DNA of 64,000 bases from Ophioceras dolichostomum (lineage: Eukaryota > Ascomycota > Sordariomycetes > Magnaporthales > Ophioceraceae). Shown here one piece after another: positions 38,233-51,351 of this stretch. The notes under the pieces are model-generated. The model did not search any database and was not told the DNA's origin. It worked only from the letters and a program-made list of their open reading frames with translations. The translations under genes and the position numbers were made by a program. How positions within the stretch are numbered: the first letter of the stretch is position 1; each line of letters begins with the position of its first letter. The DNA lies in assembly GCA_003049485.1 (NCBI GenBank), contig PYST01000109.1:1-64000 (forward strand), written 5' to 3'.

Positions 38233-41200
38233 GGCTCCGACCAGATTATGCTCGATTTGAGTTTTAGTGTTGGTCAAGGCGGCAACTTAGCCGAGACAAG
38301 GATCTGTCATCCACTGCACCTCACTCACGCGGCCGCCACTCAATGTCATCAATGATCCATCCAGCGAGACCCAGCAGCGCACCCACCGCCTGACGCCGAC
38401 TGCTGCGCGGCGCGCTGTCCGCTAAATGCGACCGCTGGGGCGCTGGGGCGGGGCCACTTCAGCGTCCACCCCTCCGTTGTCGCGCGCTGTCGACCGCTGT
38501 GGGGGCGCTGTAGTGCTCTGAATTGGCGGCCGCAAAACGCCTCAGTCGGTGGTGGGTGGGTTGGCGTCGGTCTTCACTGGAACATGAAGTGATGAAATCG
38601 ATTTGAGAGTTTGAGGTTTGGCTGGCGCCACCACCATCACCCGCGCTCAACCACAACGATGCCACCTGCACCCCGTCTGTGCCTATCAGGTTCGACCGAA
38701 TCCGCATGAAAGGAGAGATTCGAGCGTGTGCGACCGGTCGCATCGACCATACGGGGGGGAGAAAGAGCGATTGGCAGTGAGGTGTCCTCCCTTGCGGGGC
38801 AAAATGGGAAGTTTTCGGGGTCGTTCCAGGAGAAGAAGGGTGCGTGCTGCTGCTTGCTGGTTTCGTACGCGGCTGGCCGGCTTGTCTGGCTGGCTCGATG
38901 GCAGGTTGAATGTCGTATCGACGCACGAAAAGCTCTTGGGATGTCTGAGGGACTGCAGAATGGCGCAATAGGGGCGGCGGGCTCGGGGGAGAAGGCCGAG
39001 ATTGGGGACATAAAAAACCTGGCGATTTCGACTCACGGCCTCTCAGCGTGCATGCGATTGCTGCTGGTCGACGAAGTCGGCCGGCCTGGTGCTCCTTGGT
39101 TTGTCCTAGTGAAGTCCAGATGGGTCCAGATAGGTGGTGACAAGGGCGACAGGGTAGGTTCACGCGAAAGCAAAATTTTGGTGTTTGGCTGGGGGAGAGT
39201 GATGTGGAAGAAAACGAAAGCGAAGCGACGGCGGTTGTGCTGAATGACCATCGAACAAGATCGGACGCGAACGAGCTCCTTCGCCTGCCCTTGCTGCAGT
39301 AACCGGGCGTGCGCGTGCCGCTCAACAACTGAAGCAAAGTGCGGGAGCTATCAGCTGGGGCGCTTGCTCAAAGAACGCTAGAGTGGCGTTCCCAGGCTCT
39401 TGCGTCGTTTGGCCCGAACCAAAAACCCGTCAAGCTCAGCTGCGAGAGTCGTGGAGATGGTTGTGAATGGCCATGTCCCGCTCGTCTTTGTGTGAGTATG
39501 TGCGTGATGAATCGGACCTCGCGTCAAGTTTTGAGGGACTGGCGGATCGGCGCGTGTGCGCGGACGCGGGCGTGGGCTTTTTAGCGTCGAAGTGCGTACG
39601 AGGCAGGGCCTCAGCAGCAATTTGCAACGTCCGCGGATTATTTTTTGGCGGCGAACAACAGGCAGATGAGAAGAAAAAAGGCGGCGAGTGCGTCGGCGGA
39701 CAACGTTCGCCTTGTTCGCCTTCTCCAAACCTCTGCCGCCTGCGTACGACACTTTAGCCAACACCCACACCCACACCCACACCCGCGCCCGCCGCGATTC
39801 CGCCCTCTCCGTGCCGGGAGGGGCTAGCCGCGCTTGCGAAGCCTTCCGAGCTTCCGCCGTAGCGCTAGCTTGCCGACTCCGACCAGGCTGTCTAGTTGTT
39901 GGTCTGGTCTGGTCGGGCCCTCCGCCGCTCTTGCTCATCCGGCAGAGCAACAGTCAAAACTATTTATCATGCACATTTACGATTTTGCATCACAAACCCT
40001 AAGGTCTTCATCGCACTCTCCTTCGGCCTCATAGGAGACACCCCCTGTGCGAGGGACCGCCCGTCCAAACCACGCAACTCATCTTAGGTCTGCACCCACA
40101 GCTCCACCGATCCGGTCCGGCTGGATAAGACGATACATCGCGGCAACGCATATCCAGCCACTTGCCCTTCCGTCCCTGAGCCACAAGCTCGGAACTAGCC
40201 GTCTTGGAGCTCCTGGCTGAGTTAGAAGTGGGCGGCAGCTGCGGCAAGGAACCAAGTACTGGAGCCGCTTGCCTATTAAAGCATGCCCCAGCTCCCGGGC
40301 AGGAGTAGCGCCCTGTCTCCACCACCGGCCGCATGTACGTAGATTGTCGTATGCATAGGTCAGTAGCATGAGTAGGTTAGGCAGATGAGGTTGAAGGAAT
40401 CAAACTCCCGCAGGATCCAGAAAGCAAGACGGAATCACCAACCTCAACGAGCGCGGGACAAGTTGCTGAGTAGGGAACCGAGATGCCGTGAAGTAAGTAG
40501 TGACATCTCCACTCTGCTGGCCGTTGGTACGGGGCCAGGTGGGTAAAGTCACAAGTGCCCGGACGGTGTTTTGTCGACGAGAGCGTCTTCCCCTGTAGGG
40601 CCTCTGGGTAACTGTCTGAGGCACTTGCGGCATCATCCATCAAGAGGTAGTCAACAATCAAAGAAGACGCGACCCGGTCAGCATCCCCCACGTCAGTTCA
40701 GCTCTGCGGCTGAAAGGCTGCTCGCTTGCTTCCGCAAGACCCTTAGATGGCTTTGTGGACCCGAAGATGAGGCTCTCGCATTGCCAGTCCGGTCGGAGTA
40801 GGAGGCGTGACGTGTGTGCCGTTTAACTGCCGCGGCAAGAGGTGATAGTCAGGCCAGCTAGAGGTTGGCGGAGGCGCAAGCCAGGTCAGGCATCGCGAGT
40901 GTGGGTTAGTAGTAATGTTAGGTGAGCAGAAGGCCCAGAGAAGGCGACCTCAACCAGGGGCCAAGCGGCCGCTTGAATAGCCGTTCACATCCATCAGGAC
41001 GACTAACGTAAAACCGACCGCCGATGAAGGCCAGCCGCACGGACAACTATGGTAGATGGTAGGCCAGAAGTTCGAACGAGAGCGCGGGGAGCACAACGGC
41101 CCCCATGCGGCTGAATGGTTGGGTTGGTGCGCGCAACTGCCGTTCGTTCGTTCGCTCGTCAACAAAACCCTGTCTGGTGATTGTTCCTTGCGCCTTGTCG

Positions 41201-41828
41201 AGCCCTGTGCCCTGCGCATGCTCCCGCCGCCAACGCCGCCGCCCTTCTGACGCTGACCTCCAACAACAACTGCAAACGTTATAGAGAAAGAGCCGTCGTC
41301 GGCCCAAAAATGCCGCCCGAAAAGAACTAACGCCGGCACGCCAACGCGGGACGTATTTTCGGCGAGTGAAAGAGCGTGTCTCAAAGTCCGAGTGAGGATG
41401 ATGAGAGGCCCGAGGAGGGGACTTCAAAGGGGGCCGCGTTCGTTTGGCCGGTTTATGCGGTCGCTCGACGACGAGAAGGTTCGGGACCACCTAATGGACA
41501 ATCAAGTACCGTTGGCAGATTGAAGCTGGGTGCCTTGGTGCATGTCGGACGACGGCAGAATCGGGGGCGGCCATTATTAGCAGGGCCAACGCGCAAGCAA
41601 TGGCCCAGGCGCATGCTGGGATTCACTGGTTGTGTACAGGTATCGAGCTGAATGCGCACGGAAAATTGGTGCGAGCGGGACGAGTTTTCTCGCGGGAGCT
41701 GACTCCTAGGTTCGAACATGATCACATGATCGGCCAACCAAGTTCACCACAGGAGTAATGCGAGTACAGAGGATGCCATTTGATCTTCCGATTTCAAAAT
41801 TGTTATTATTACCTATTATTTAATAATG
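38233..41828. other. 3.6 kb without a supported gene
   Basis: The part next to 38232 is the kinase promoter. The 292-codon frame at 38459-39337 (-) is a low-complexity reading without domain or splice sites. A CACACC/ACACCC run lies at 39763-39786. An AT-rich stretch at 41800-41830 borders the decayed gene. Confidence 0.5.
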
Positions 41829-44320
41829 CTACGTAGGGTTAGGAATCAGTAACCAATGGAAGGCATCTGCATCGTCCATATTAACACTGGCATGATTGAA
41901 TGTGTTTTCAAACTCCTCGTAGCTATTAACTGTTAGTCCTAGGTGCTCTGCCGCCAACGACACAGGAGAACGCCAGCATACGAGAACAAAAAAAAAGGGT
42001 TGTGACGAAAGAATAGGGGCAACTTACGAGCACACGCCGGAGACCATATTCCCCATCACTGCGTTGCACCTGTTTCTTTCTACAATGGTTTCCCTCAGCA
42101 TGGCGAGCAGCGTTTGGCCGAGCTTTATAACGCGGTGGTACTCCCGTATCTCGCACATTCGAGGACCCAGTTTCGTTATATGGTCGAGGGGTTGACACAT
42201 TATCGCGTCCCCGTCGTCTTGGAGAAGCGGCTTACAGAGCATTGCATCGACGTGAACCTCCAAAAGGCCGCAGTAGCATGTCTTGCAATGCGGTTGGCCA
42301 TTATTTCCTCGTCTCTCTACTCTGCCAGATGCCACCTGGTGGCCTTGGTTCGCAGTGCCGTCTCTACGGTGACCCGATGGAGCTGGATCAGTCCTGCCTC
42401 TGTGGCCCGGCGTGGCCCTTGAGTTATGGTTTTGTACCGGATGGCGATCCTGTGCATGAGGTCCTCCCGAATGGTGAGTTGCTCCTTGATAAGGAGGTGC
42501 TCCTGGATGGACAGATCTTCCTTGGGTCTGCGCTCTCCCACCTCTTCTACCTCTCCCACCTCTCCCATCTCTTCCATCTCTACCACCTCGCCAAGCGACG
42601 CTGTGGGGCATCTTTATCACGGGATTTGGGCTGATATATGGTCGGCACGATGTCGAAATAAAAGCCTGCGTCAAGCAGGTAACGAATATATGCGAAGGTT
42701 GTAAGGAAGGAACGTTGTCTCTGACACCGGGTCTGAGAGATTAGTCGGTTTCTATCGAGTGAGAGAAAATCGAACTCTCGATGGAAGGAAACTGATTTGT
42801 CTGATGCTAGCATGCCTCTCATCCCTCCTCCGAAGAGGGGAGGCTGACGAGCTTTATGCGCCTGAGATTGCCATTGTTGTGAAGACAGATGTGTGATTCA
42901 TCTCCTTGAGAAGGAGATTGTTCACCAACAAGACCTCACGCGAACTTGCGGGCTTTGATGGCCACAAAGAATTGTGATGTTGGCTTCTGAGCAGCTCGTA
43001 GAGTCATCTGGATGACTCGTGGAGGCATTGTAAGATAATGGATTGTCCATCTCAATGTCGAGATTTCCTTTCAGTGATAAAAGGCACAGCCGAAAGTCGT
43101 TGGTCGCAAGCGGCTTAGGGCAGTCTTGGGCTTGCCCCCGAGCGCGAGCTGCTCTCTGCTCGTTCGCTGGGCAGAATGATATCTTGGAAGAGAGTGGGCT
43201 CGCTGGAAGCTTTCGACGCAAAGAAAAGTTCAATGGCTTGATAGCCGAAGAGCCTCGGGGATGGCAGAGACTTCGCTCTTAGCGCTCAGCGACGGCGAGG
43301 GCCGGTCCGAGAAGGCCGCGTATCCTGCCTTGACGGGCGGTATGGCAGGTCTGTCAAGCAGTCGAACCCTGAACAAAGACGAACGACAAGACTCAGACAC
43401 CACCAACTCTGTAGACTGTCCTGACTGTCCATCAACATGAACGACTCATCAGAGATCTACCGAGAACATCAATAACCTAGACTCACTCGAGTAAGCCCCA
43501 GACGTCGTGGCACTGTTCCCCCGCAGCGAACCCCAGTTTGGAGTAGATTGCGCCGTCTAAAACATGGCTTGCCAACTTGCTTGGTGGCTTGCTTGGCTTC
43601 CTCGTTGTACTTCGGCGATGAATGAGACAACTCGCTCGATCGCCTCCTCCAAAATGGCGCTAGATAACGGCCGCTTGAAGCCACATGTCTACTATTGTGC
43701 TACCCATATTGGCTTCCCTTTGATGGCGATGGTGATCATAGGTTCGCATTAAGCCTCGCCGTTGAACGTCAGCTTGCAGCGACCATTGGGAGCGACCCCG
43801 CAGCAGTGTCGTCATATCTGACTGACTAAGCTAGAGCTTCCCGATGCGGAGTACTTGACGGGTACATGGCGAAGTCAAGAGGGATGCGGCAACTTCCCAC
43901 CAGTGAGGGAAGATGGACATGCACATGGCCACAAGGGTGATGTTGAGCCGATCTAGACCGAGAAAAAAATTTCTCGATGGAAGTAAAGGACGGGATAAAA
44001 TGGAAAAGCAACCCGTCCGCCCCATCGACCGGACACGCCGCAATGGGATCGGGATGCCATTGGAGGAAGAAGGACGCATATGAAAAAAGAAATAGACTGT
44101 TGGGATGCGATCCGAGGGTAAATTGTTCAACAAAATTGTCCCTGGCAGCTCTAGCGAGCCTTAACTGGATGCCGAAGTCGGCGGCGGCAGAGAGACGCCA
44201 GTGACATGAAATTAGAGGTCAATCTTCCTCTCGATCAGAGTCGCCGAGGAGAAGAACCATTGGGCAAACTCTTCGAGCAGAAAATGTGGTTGAAGTTTTT
44301 GAAGCTTGTGTTATTAGTTT
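41829..44320 (-). pseudogene. Unrecognised gene, decayed or wrongly framed, with real-looking introns
   Basis: Minus-strand coding-like pieces follow each other in order but in changing frames. 5' to 3': LQKLQPHFLLEEFAQWFFSS after a branch/acceptor-like CTAATaacacAAG (~44314); ADFGIQLRLARAARDNFVEQ (~44180); GVAPNGRCKLTFNGEA, stop, MITIAIKGKPIWVAQ, two stops, SSAILEEAIERVVSFIAEVQ; LDGAIYSKLGFAAGEQCHDV to a 118-nt intron 43486-43369 (GTGAGT to TTCAG) and RPAIPPVKAGYAAFSDRPSP; FGYQAIELFFASKASSEPTL; FVAIKARKFA; FLTTFAYIRYLLDAGFYFDI (~42690); LSIQEHLLIKEQLTIREDLM (~42480); PRMCEIREYHRVIKLGQTLL (~42150); a 105-nt intron 42027-41923 (GTAAGT, CTAAC, TAG) and last exon SYEEFENTFNHASVN to stop 41829. 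A conservative alternative is a small gene 42611-42028 plus 41922-41829. No family recognised; sequencing indels are an alternative to decay. Confidence 0.5.
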
Positions 44321-45495
44321 TTTGAATATCGATCATAGGACGACGATGATGTTTCCCCGGGAATGGGACCGAGAGAGAAAAAAACAAAGATCGGACGGAC
44401 AGAAAAACAAGAGGGAGGAATTCGAGATTCCCGCACCACCCATCGGTCCTTGATCTCTCTTCTGTGCTGTTGGACATGGTACCCATGAGGTACCCGCCCA
44501 CTGTCCCGCCCAGCCCTCCAACACCTCAGTGGCACAGTGCCGCAGGCGCCTCTCCAAGTTGGGTGCACGCACTGCATGCAATGGGTGTTAGAGTGGGCTA
44601 GCGTTAGCTCTCCTCCCCCAAGCTTGCTGTTGTTGCTCTGGGGATCCCTGCAAGAACCAAGAATTGACAAACGACTGGTCGATCTCCTCCAATGTCAATT
44701 GCCCAACCACCACCAAAAGACTGCAGCACCAACAGCAGCGAGCCTGGAACATCGACCACATTGGATGATCATATCCACCTCTCTCGCCGTCCCCGGTTAC
44801 TGAACCTTTACTACTTTCTCTTCATCTATCCCACCCAACAGCTTCCTTTTCACTCCTCCCCCACCTTTTATCAACCTGACTTGTCTGTCCCTGCATCTTC
44901 AAAAGCTGTTCTTGCTCGTGCTTAATTCTCTTATTTTGCGTTGTTTTGTGCTTGGACTCGCACGCCTCACTGTGTGTATCCCCTCGTTCTGGGTTTCAAC
45001 AACAAAACCTTGTATTACTCTTATACCCAGCAGACAACAGTCGCTTCAGAACGACCTTATCGCAGAGCAGCAATCTTTTCCAGCCTACATGCTTTGATTT
45101 GCTTCTCGCCAAAGCTTTGTTTTCTCTACCGGCTGAGAAGCTCCTTTAATATCTTCCCCTGGCAATAATCACCAAGACTCCCCCGAGACCGCAGTGAGTA
45201 CGCCTCATAAACCCGCGAACAGCGTTTGCGCAGCTCTAGAGGTAGTCTTGGTGTCCCGCCTGTCGAACCTCCAACCGAGCCGTTACCACTACCTCCCAAA
45301 TCCATCCTCTTCGAAAACGCAAACCCTTAGCTTGTCCTCCGCAAGCTTTTGCAGCCTCCCTTGCCTGCCTACCAACCTACCTCGAAAAGAAGCCTCCTCG
45401 GGGAGCAGCAGAGGAAGAGGAAGAAGAAAAAGAACAAGCAGTCGCTGTTATCGTACTCGCGGTAACTGATGTCTTTCGCATACAGTACTTCCAAG
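44321..45495 (+). promoter_or_regulatory. Promoter and 5' leader of glycogen synthase
   Basis: From about 44790 the plus strand becomes rich in CT tracts typical of filamentous fungal core promoters and leaders. A probable 5' UTR intron runs 45194-45485 (GTGAGT at 45194, CTGAT branch-like motif, CATACAG acceptor), ending 10 nt before the ATG at 45496. No TATA box is obvious. The leftmost part has only short unsupported frames. Confidence 0.45.
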
Positions 45496-48103
45496 ATGGC
45501 CTCCGAGGGCGGAGAGCAGCGCGAGCCTCGGGAGGTCAGACAGCACATTCTTTTTGAGATCGCTACTGAAGTTGCGCATCGCGGTATGCTTGCTTATCCC
45601 CACACAGACACTCCTTGCCTGCTTGCCCTGGGCCCAAGTATTCGCTAACACGCTCTGTCACAAATAGTTGGCGGTATCTACTCCGTGATCAAGTCCAAGG
45701 CCCCGGTAACAACAGCCGAATATGGCGAGCGATACACTCTAATTGGTCCCTGGAACCACCAGTCGGTACGCACTCCTACGCACGCTCTCCATTACTATTC
45801 GAGGAAGACACGGCGACTCTTCCACGAATATTCTACATATATGATAGCAGAAACTGACGTTTGGGCCTGGGGGTAAAATTGCGGTTTCTTTGTGTTGTGT
45901 AGGCTGCTGTTGAAGTCGAAGAACTCGAGCCAACAACTCCCGAACTGGCTGCCACTATCCAGGCGATGCGAGATCGCGGAATTGGCATGCTGTACGGACG
46001 CTGGCTGATCGAGGGCGCCCCCCGAGTATTGCTCATTGACACGAAGACTGCCTACCAGTTTATGGATGAGTGGAAAACGGACCTTTGGAACGTGGCCTCG
46101 ATACCCTCGCCCCCTGGAGACGACGAGACCAACGAAGCCATTGTGTTTGGATACCTGGTCGCCTGGTTCCTTGGAGAGGTGAGCTCTATTCCCTTGTCTC
46201 CAGTCTTCGCCCTCCATGAGTTGCTAAGGTCTCCCCCTGGTTTGTCTCGCGCTCTCTTTGTTCGTCTTGCTGACTGCTGCTTCCAACCTCTCTCTCTCCA
46301 GTTCGTCTGCCACGAGAAGAAGAAGGCCGTGATCGCGCACTTCCACGAATGGTTAGCCGGCGTGGCTCTGCCACTGACCAAGAAGCGGCGTATCGACGTA
46401 ACGACGATATTCACAACCCACGCGACTCTCCTGGGAAGGTATCTCTGCGCGGGCTCCGTCGACTTCTACAACAACCTGCAGTGGTTCGACGTGGATTCCG
46501 AGGCGGGCAAGAGGGGGATCTACCACCGCTATTGCATCGAACGCGCCGCAGCTCACTCCTGCGATGTCTTCACCACCGTCTCGCACATCACCGCGTACGA
46601 GAGCGAGCACCTGCTCAAGCGCAAGCCCGACGGCGTGCTGCCCAACGGGCTCAACGTGACCAAGTTCTCCGCTATGCACGAGTTCCAGAACCTGCACCAG
46701 CAGTCCAAGGAGAAGATCCACGACTTCGTCCGCGGCCACTTCTACGGGCACTACGACTTCGAGCCGGAGAACACCCTGTACTTCTTCACGGCGGGCCGCT
46801 ACGAGTTCCGCAACAAGGGCGTCGACATGTTCATCGAGTCCCTCGCGCGGCTCAACCACCGCCTCAAGTCCTCGGGCAGCAAGACCACCGTCGTGGCCTT
46901 CATCATCATGCCGGCCCAAACCTCGTCCCTGACGGTCGAGGCGCTCAAGGGCCAGGCCGTGATCAAGTCGCTGCGCGACACGACCGACATCATCGAGAAG
47001 AGCATCGGCCGCCGCATCTTCGAGCGCTCGCTCAAGTGGCACGACGGCGACCCGCTCCCGGACGAGAAGGAGATCTTCACCAGCCAGGACCGCGTCCTGC
47101 TCCGCCGCCGGCTCTTCGCCATGAAGCGCCATAGCCTGCCTCCCATCGTGACCCACAACATGGTGAACGACGCCGAGGACCCCATCCTCAACCAGATCCG
47201 GCGCGTGCAGCTCTTCAACCACCCCACCGACCGCGTCAAGATCGTCTTCCACCCGGAGTTCCTCAACTCCGCCAACCCCGTGCTGCCCATGGACTACGAC
47301 GACTTCGTGCGCGGCACGCACCTGGGCGTCTTCTCGTCCTACTACGAGCCCTGGGGCTACACGCCCGCCGAGTGCACCGTCATGGGCGTCCCCTCCATCA
47401 CGACGAACCTGTCAGGCTTCGGGTGCTACATGGAGGAGCTGATCGAGAACAGCTCGGACTACGGCATCTACATCGTCGACCGGCGCACCAAGGGCGTGGA
47501 CGACTCCGTCAACCAGCTGTCTTCGTTCATGTTCGAGTTCTGCCAGAAGTCCCGCCGCCAGCGCATCAACCAGCGCAACCGGACCGAGCGGCTCAGCGAC
47601 CTGCTCGACTGGAAGCGCATGGGCATGGAGTACGTCAAGGCCCGCCAGCTGGCCCTGCGCAGGGCCTACCCCACCTCGTTCGACGGGGAGGAGGACGAGG
47701 AGGACTACATCCCCGGACCGGACCAGAAGATCTCCCGCCCGTTCTCGGTGCCGGGCTCGCCTCGCGACAGGACCGGCATGATGACTCCTGGCGACTTCGC
47801 GAGCCTGCAGGAGGGACGGGAGGGTTTGAGCACTGAGGATTATGTTGCCTGGAAGTTGCCGTAAGTTTCTCTCTTTTCTTCTTTTCTTCATCCTACCCTT
47901 CCCTTTTTTTTCTTTTTTTTTTCTTCCTTAGGTCAACTCCTCCCCCAACAGAGATACTGGAGACTAACAAATTGCGATCTTCGTTTTTTTCTTTCTCTAG
48001 TGAGGAGGAGGACCCGGACGAGTACCCTTTCCCCCTGACCCTTCGCACCAAGCGCTCAGGCCCCACCAGCCCCCTGGACGGCGTGCACCTGAACGGCAAC
48101 TAG
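45496..48103 (+). CDS. Glycogen synthase (GT3 family), 707 aa
   Basis: UDP-glucose-dependent glycogen synthase, the cytosolic chain-elongating enzyme primed by glycogenin; equivalent to yeast Gsy1/Gsy2. Exons 45496-45583, 45668-45765, 45903-46178, 46302-47860, 48001-48103; introns of 84, 137, 123 and 140 nt. Length (707) matches yeast Gsy2 (705). Seen: N-terminal VGGIYSVIKSKAP; FGYLVAWFLGE joined to FVCHEKKKAVIAHFHEWLAG; ATLLGRYLCAG; catalytic E-x7-E in YEPWGYTPAEC (Glu503 and Glu511); the Arg-rich regulatory helix KSRRQRINQRNRTERL, which in fungi and animals binds glucose-6-phosphate; C-terminal phospho-regulatory RPFSVPGSPRD. The short last exon carries EEEDPDEYPFPLTLRTKRSG. Intron 3 (46179-46301) is 3n long without in-frame stop; joining without it gives the normal family sequence. 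Confidence 0.97.
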
Positions 48104-51100
48104 TGGGAGCGGCGAGTTCACAGGCGCAGGTCGTCAATCGGATGGTAAAGATCATTTCGAGCAAGCCTGTTCCAGAGGGGAGACGAGTGGATGAAGCTTG
48201 TGAGGAGGGAAAAAAAAAAAGAAATGCACGGAAAAGTTGAGTGATGGAGAGGCTGGAGGGAAAGGAGAGGATTAGGAGAATGGTCGACGAGGAAGGAAAA
48301 ACGGAACGGTTTTTCTTTTCTCTTTTTCCCTTCTTTTTCTTTTGGCTGCAATATTGTACATTTTGATACTATTCTGCTTCTCTGTAAAGAATGTATTCCA
48401 GGTGGGAGAGGGATATGGGACGGGACGCGAACGGAAACGACTTAGGAAGAGGAAAGGGGAGAGGAGAGGGAGGAGGAGGAAAGGAATGGGAAAGGGGGAA
48501 AGGGAACGATACTCATTGCATGCATATTTTAGAACGAAAGCATTGTTATAGGTTAGGCTACTAGCTAGATTGTCCGTCCGTCTTCTCTCTACTTATTCTT
48601 TTTCTACTCTTCCTCTTTTTTTTTTTACAATATTAATATTCTGTATCCCTTCACCTCCCGTCCTTCTCCCTCTAGTCCAATTGCTTCTCTTCGTCTGTAC
48701 CATCTCTTCTGCTCCCTACGTACCTACAGAATTATCTCAGATGCTTCGCCGTCTCATTCTGATAGTCAGCTTCGCCAGTCCACCACAGGCTACTAGTATG
48801 CTTCTTCGTCTGCCTGTTCGTTCCCCTTGCAGACTAACCGTTGTGCAAAGTCCCGTGCCTTGCAGTTTGTCTCGAGCTTATTTGTCTCTCCCCTGGCTCC
48901 GAATCAGCATAGGCGATTTATTTCGCTTCTCGCGTAAGATAGAGGAGATATATATTCCGATCCGAGGTGGTAGATGGACCGTTGCGAGCTTCGGGGGCTT
49001 CTTCTCCGGCTGGGCGCGGCCGACAGCTATGCCTTTGGTGCCGGACAGCCGGGATTGTGCATGCGATTTCTTCAAACACCCAACGATGCTAATTGTTGAA
49101 GAGGATTGAGGACATCGGTATCGACAGCATTCGGCGGCAGCGAGAGATCTGCAATGTGATGTGCGCCACATCCCTTCGGAGGGAGGGAGGGGAAGATGAT
49201 TCCCCGGTTCCACTACAACTGAGAACAGACAGGCAGACTGTTCCTGTACAACCAGGGGAGGCGAGGGGAACAAAGGAGAAGCGCGGGCGAGAGCTGAGAG
49301 GGTAGGAGGCAAAGAGGCAAACTTTGATATACTACCTATCTACAGCCACATTGTAGGGGGCAAAGTGAGGACCGAGATGCAAACAAGCGATGCTCGCCTC
49401 CCTTTGATTCAACGAGTTTGGACTAATGCTTGTGTCCATTGTAGCAGCAATACGGCCGAGTGCTTACCCATATGTGGTATCCCGCCTAGTACCAGTGAGC
49501 TCCCTTCTGGGGTCCAGTTCCTGCCGTACATACTGTGCCCTACAATCTCTTAGCTTTCCCCCGAAATCATTGGACGTCATTGGTAGTTGGGTGTACATCC
49601 AGGGCCTGTGGCAAGCAAACTTTGGGGGTTAAAAAAAAGGGCTGCAGCCAATGGATATTAATAGAACAACAAACAGCAAGGGAACGGGAGAGGGGAAAAG
49701 GAGAAAAAAGGCATGGCGGGCTGCAGGAATCTGGTTCTCCATTGAACGGTTTGCCGTCCGCATGCCAACTGTGCCTGTGCCTCTAACCTGCACATATCCC
49801 CTAGCGTCGAGCATATTCAGGGACTTCAAGTTGCTCTGACCTGCTTCCCCATTCGGTACCCGCCAGTCTGGGAGTCTTCCTGCCCAAACTGGTTCAGTAA
49901 AACAGACGCACATGGCGTTGAGCTAGCATGATTCAAGCGAACGAGGACAGATGTGTACAGGCGCCTGGTGCGTAAGGGACTGATCTAATTGAAATACCAT
50001 CCTACTGTCTTTGAATGTTTCGATCTTCAGAGCACTGTGGTAGAAGCTGTGTCAAGCTCCAGTGGTTGATTCACACAGCCCAGCTCGCCAGCCCAAGGCA
50101 GGGCAGGGGTACGAGAGGGTCCTCCCACGGCGGGTGGGGTCGTTTTATCCCCGCAGAGCTACAGTGAGGGTCTGAAGAAGGTGGGTGACCCAATCTGGAA
50201 TGATCGTCATGGTTTGGCCCTGCAACACCACCACAACCTCGCATCCAAGCTGTTGTTTCTTCATGTTGCCAGCCGTCTCCCCTCACTGCCGTGCGAGTTA
50301 TTCCCCGCGCAAGGGAACGAGGAATTCATTCATTTTTGCGAAATCCCAATCCCTTCATATCATTGTGTTCTATTCCTTCTCCCTCTCCCTCCCTCGCTCA
50401 CACGTCTTTCTTTACGTGTTGCGCGCGCGCGATTTCCCCCCGCGACCCAACCAACAGAGTTTCTCTCCTCCACGGCAAGCTACAGGCAGCACCGGCGCGC
50501 AGACCGGCGGAAGCTACGAGTTGGCTGGCTGGCTCTGGACGCGGCGGAACGACGCGGTAGCCTGCAGCAAAAAAAGGAACGCAACGGGGATTTTTCCCTT
50601 CTCAAGTTTTGAATCGACCAGTCAAGTCTCGCGCGCTCAGTCAGCTCCAGAGGTTCTTTACGGCGGTGGTTCTTGTTGTTGTGTTCGCAGAGAGAGCAGT
50701 CGCGACCAACAACCAGCCGCACCGGCGCACGAACGCGGGCACCACCCTCTCCAGCAGTCCTCGGTCCTACTCTTCTCTTTCTTTTTAGTTCTGAAAAACG
50801 GGGCAGGGTAGGAGAAGAACAACGAGCGTGAACAAAGAAAAAAAAAGGGCGGGGGTCCCAGGTCCATTGTGTGGGCGCCGATCGACTGGACAATGCGAGT
50901 CTGATCTGAGAGGAGGCCAGGTCACACGCTTCGTTCTCGATTGTTCTCCGTTGTCCGCGCTCTCCTTTTCAACCGGCTGCACCCAAGCATCCCCTTTGAA
51001 AATTTGGGTCCCGCGCCTCCGACTGCCGGCGCGGCGCACCCTCCCTTTTCTCGAGGCAAGAGAGATATTCAGCCGCCTGAAACTGGACAGCCCACTACCG

Positions 51101-51351
51101 GACCTCGGTGACTTCAGACTAGCGACCAGCCTTATTTAGGAGGACCCTGACCCTGCCTTCAACTTATTCCATATTTTTCTACGACGGCGTTTAATTTCTT
51201 CGCGTCCTCTCTTTCACTTTCTCCTTTCCGTCTATCTTTTTTACCCACACACTCTTTTTTCTTTCTTTCTTTTTCTGTGCTTGTGTGCTTTTACTCCTCG
51301 GCTGCTCCGTGTGGTGGTGGTGGAACACAAGAAGAGCACAAGAACTAGAGC
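48104..51351. other. 3.2 kb between glycogen synthase and F-box genes, no supported gene
   Basis: Starts with the 3' flank of the glycogen synthase gene (AG-rich and T-rich tracts at 48190-48660). No domain or convincing exon in between. From about 51170 to 51300 the plus strand is very CT-rich and is the likely leader of the F-box gene. Confidence 0.5.

Noticed and set aside
38233..38277. N-terminal extension of the CTK1-type kinase by 15 codons
   Set aside because: It begins with TTG; the ATG at 38232 lies in a GCCATGG context.
38459..39337. 292-codon frame on the minus strand
   Set aside because: Composition like random GC-rich sequence, no recognisable motif; overlaps the kinase promoter side.
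48570..49109. 179-codon plus-strand frame with hydrophobic start
   Set aside because: Starts from TTG, the hydrophobicity comes from CT-rich DNA, no conserved motif.
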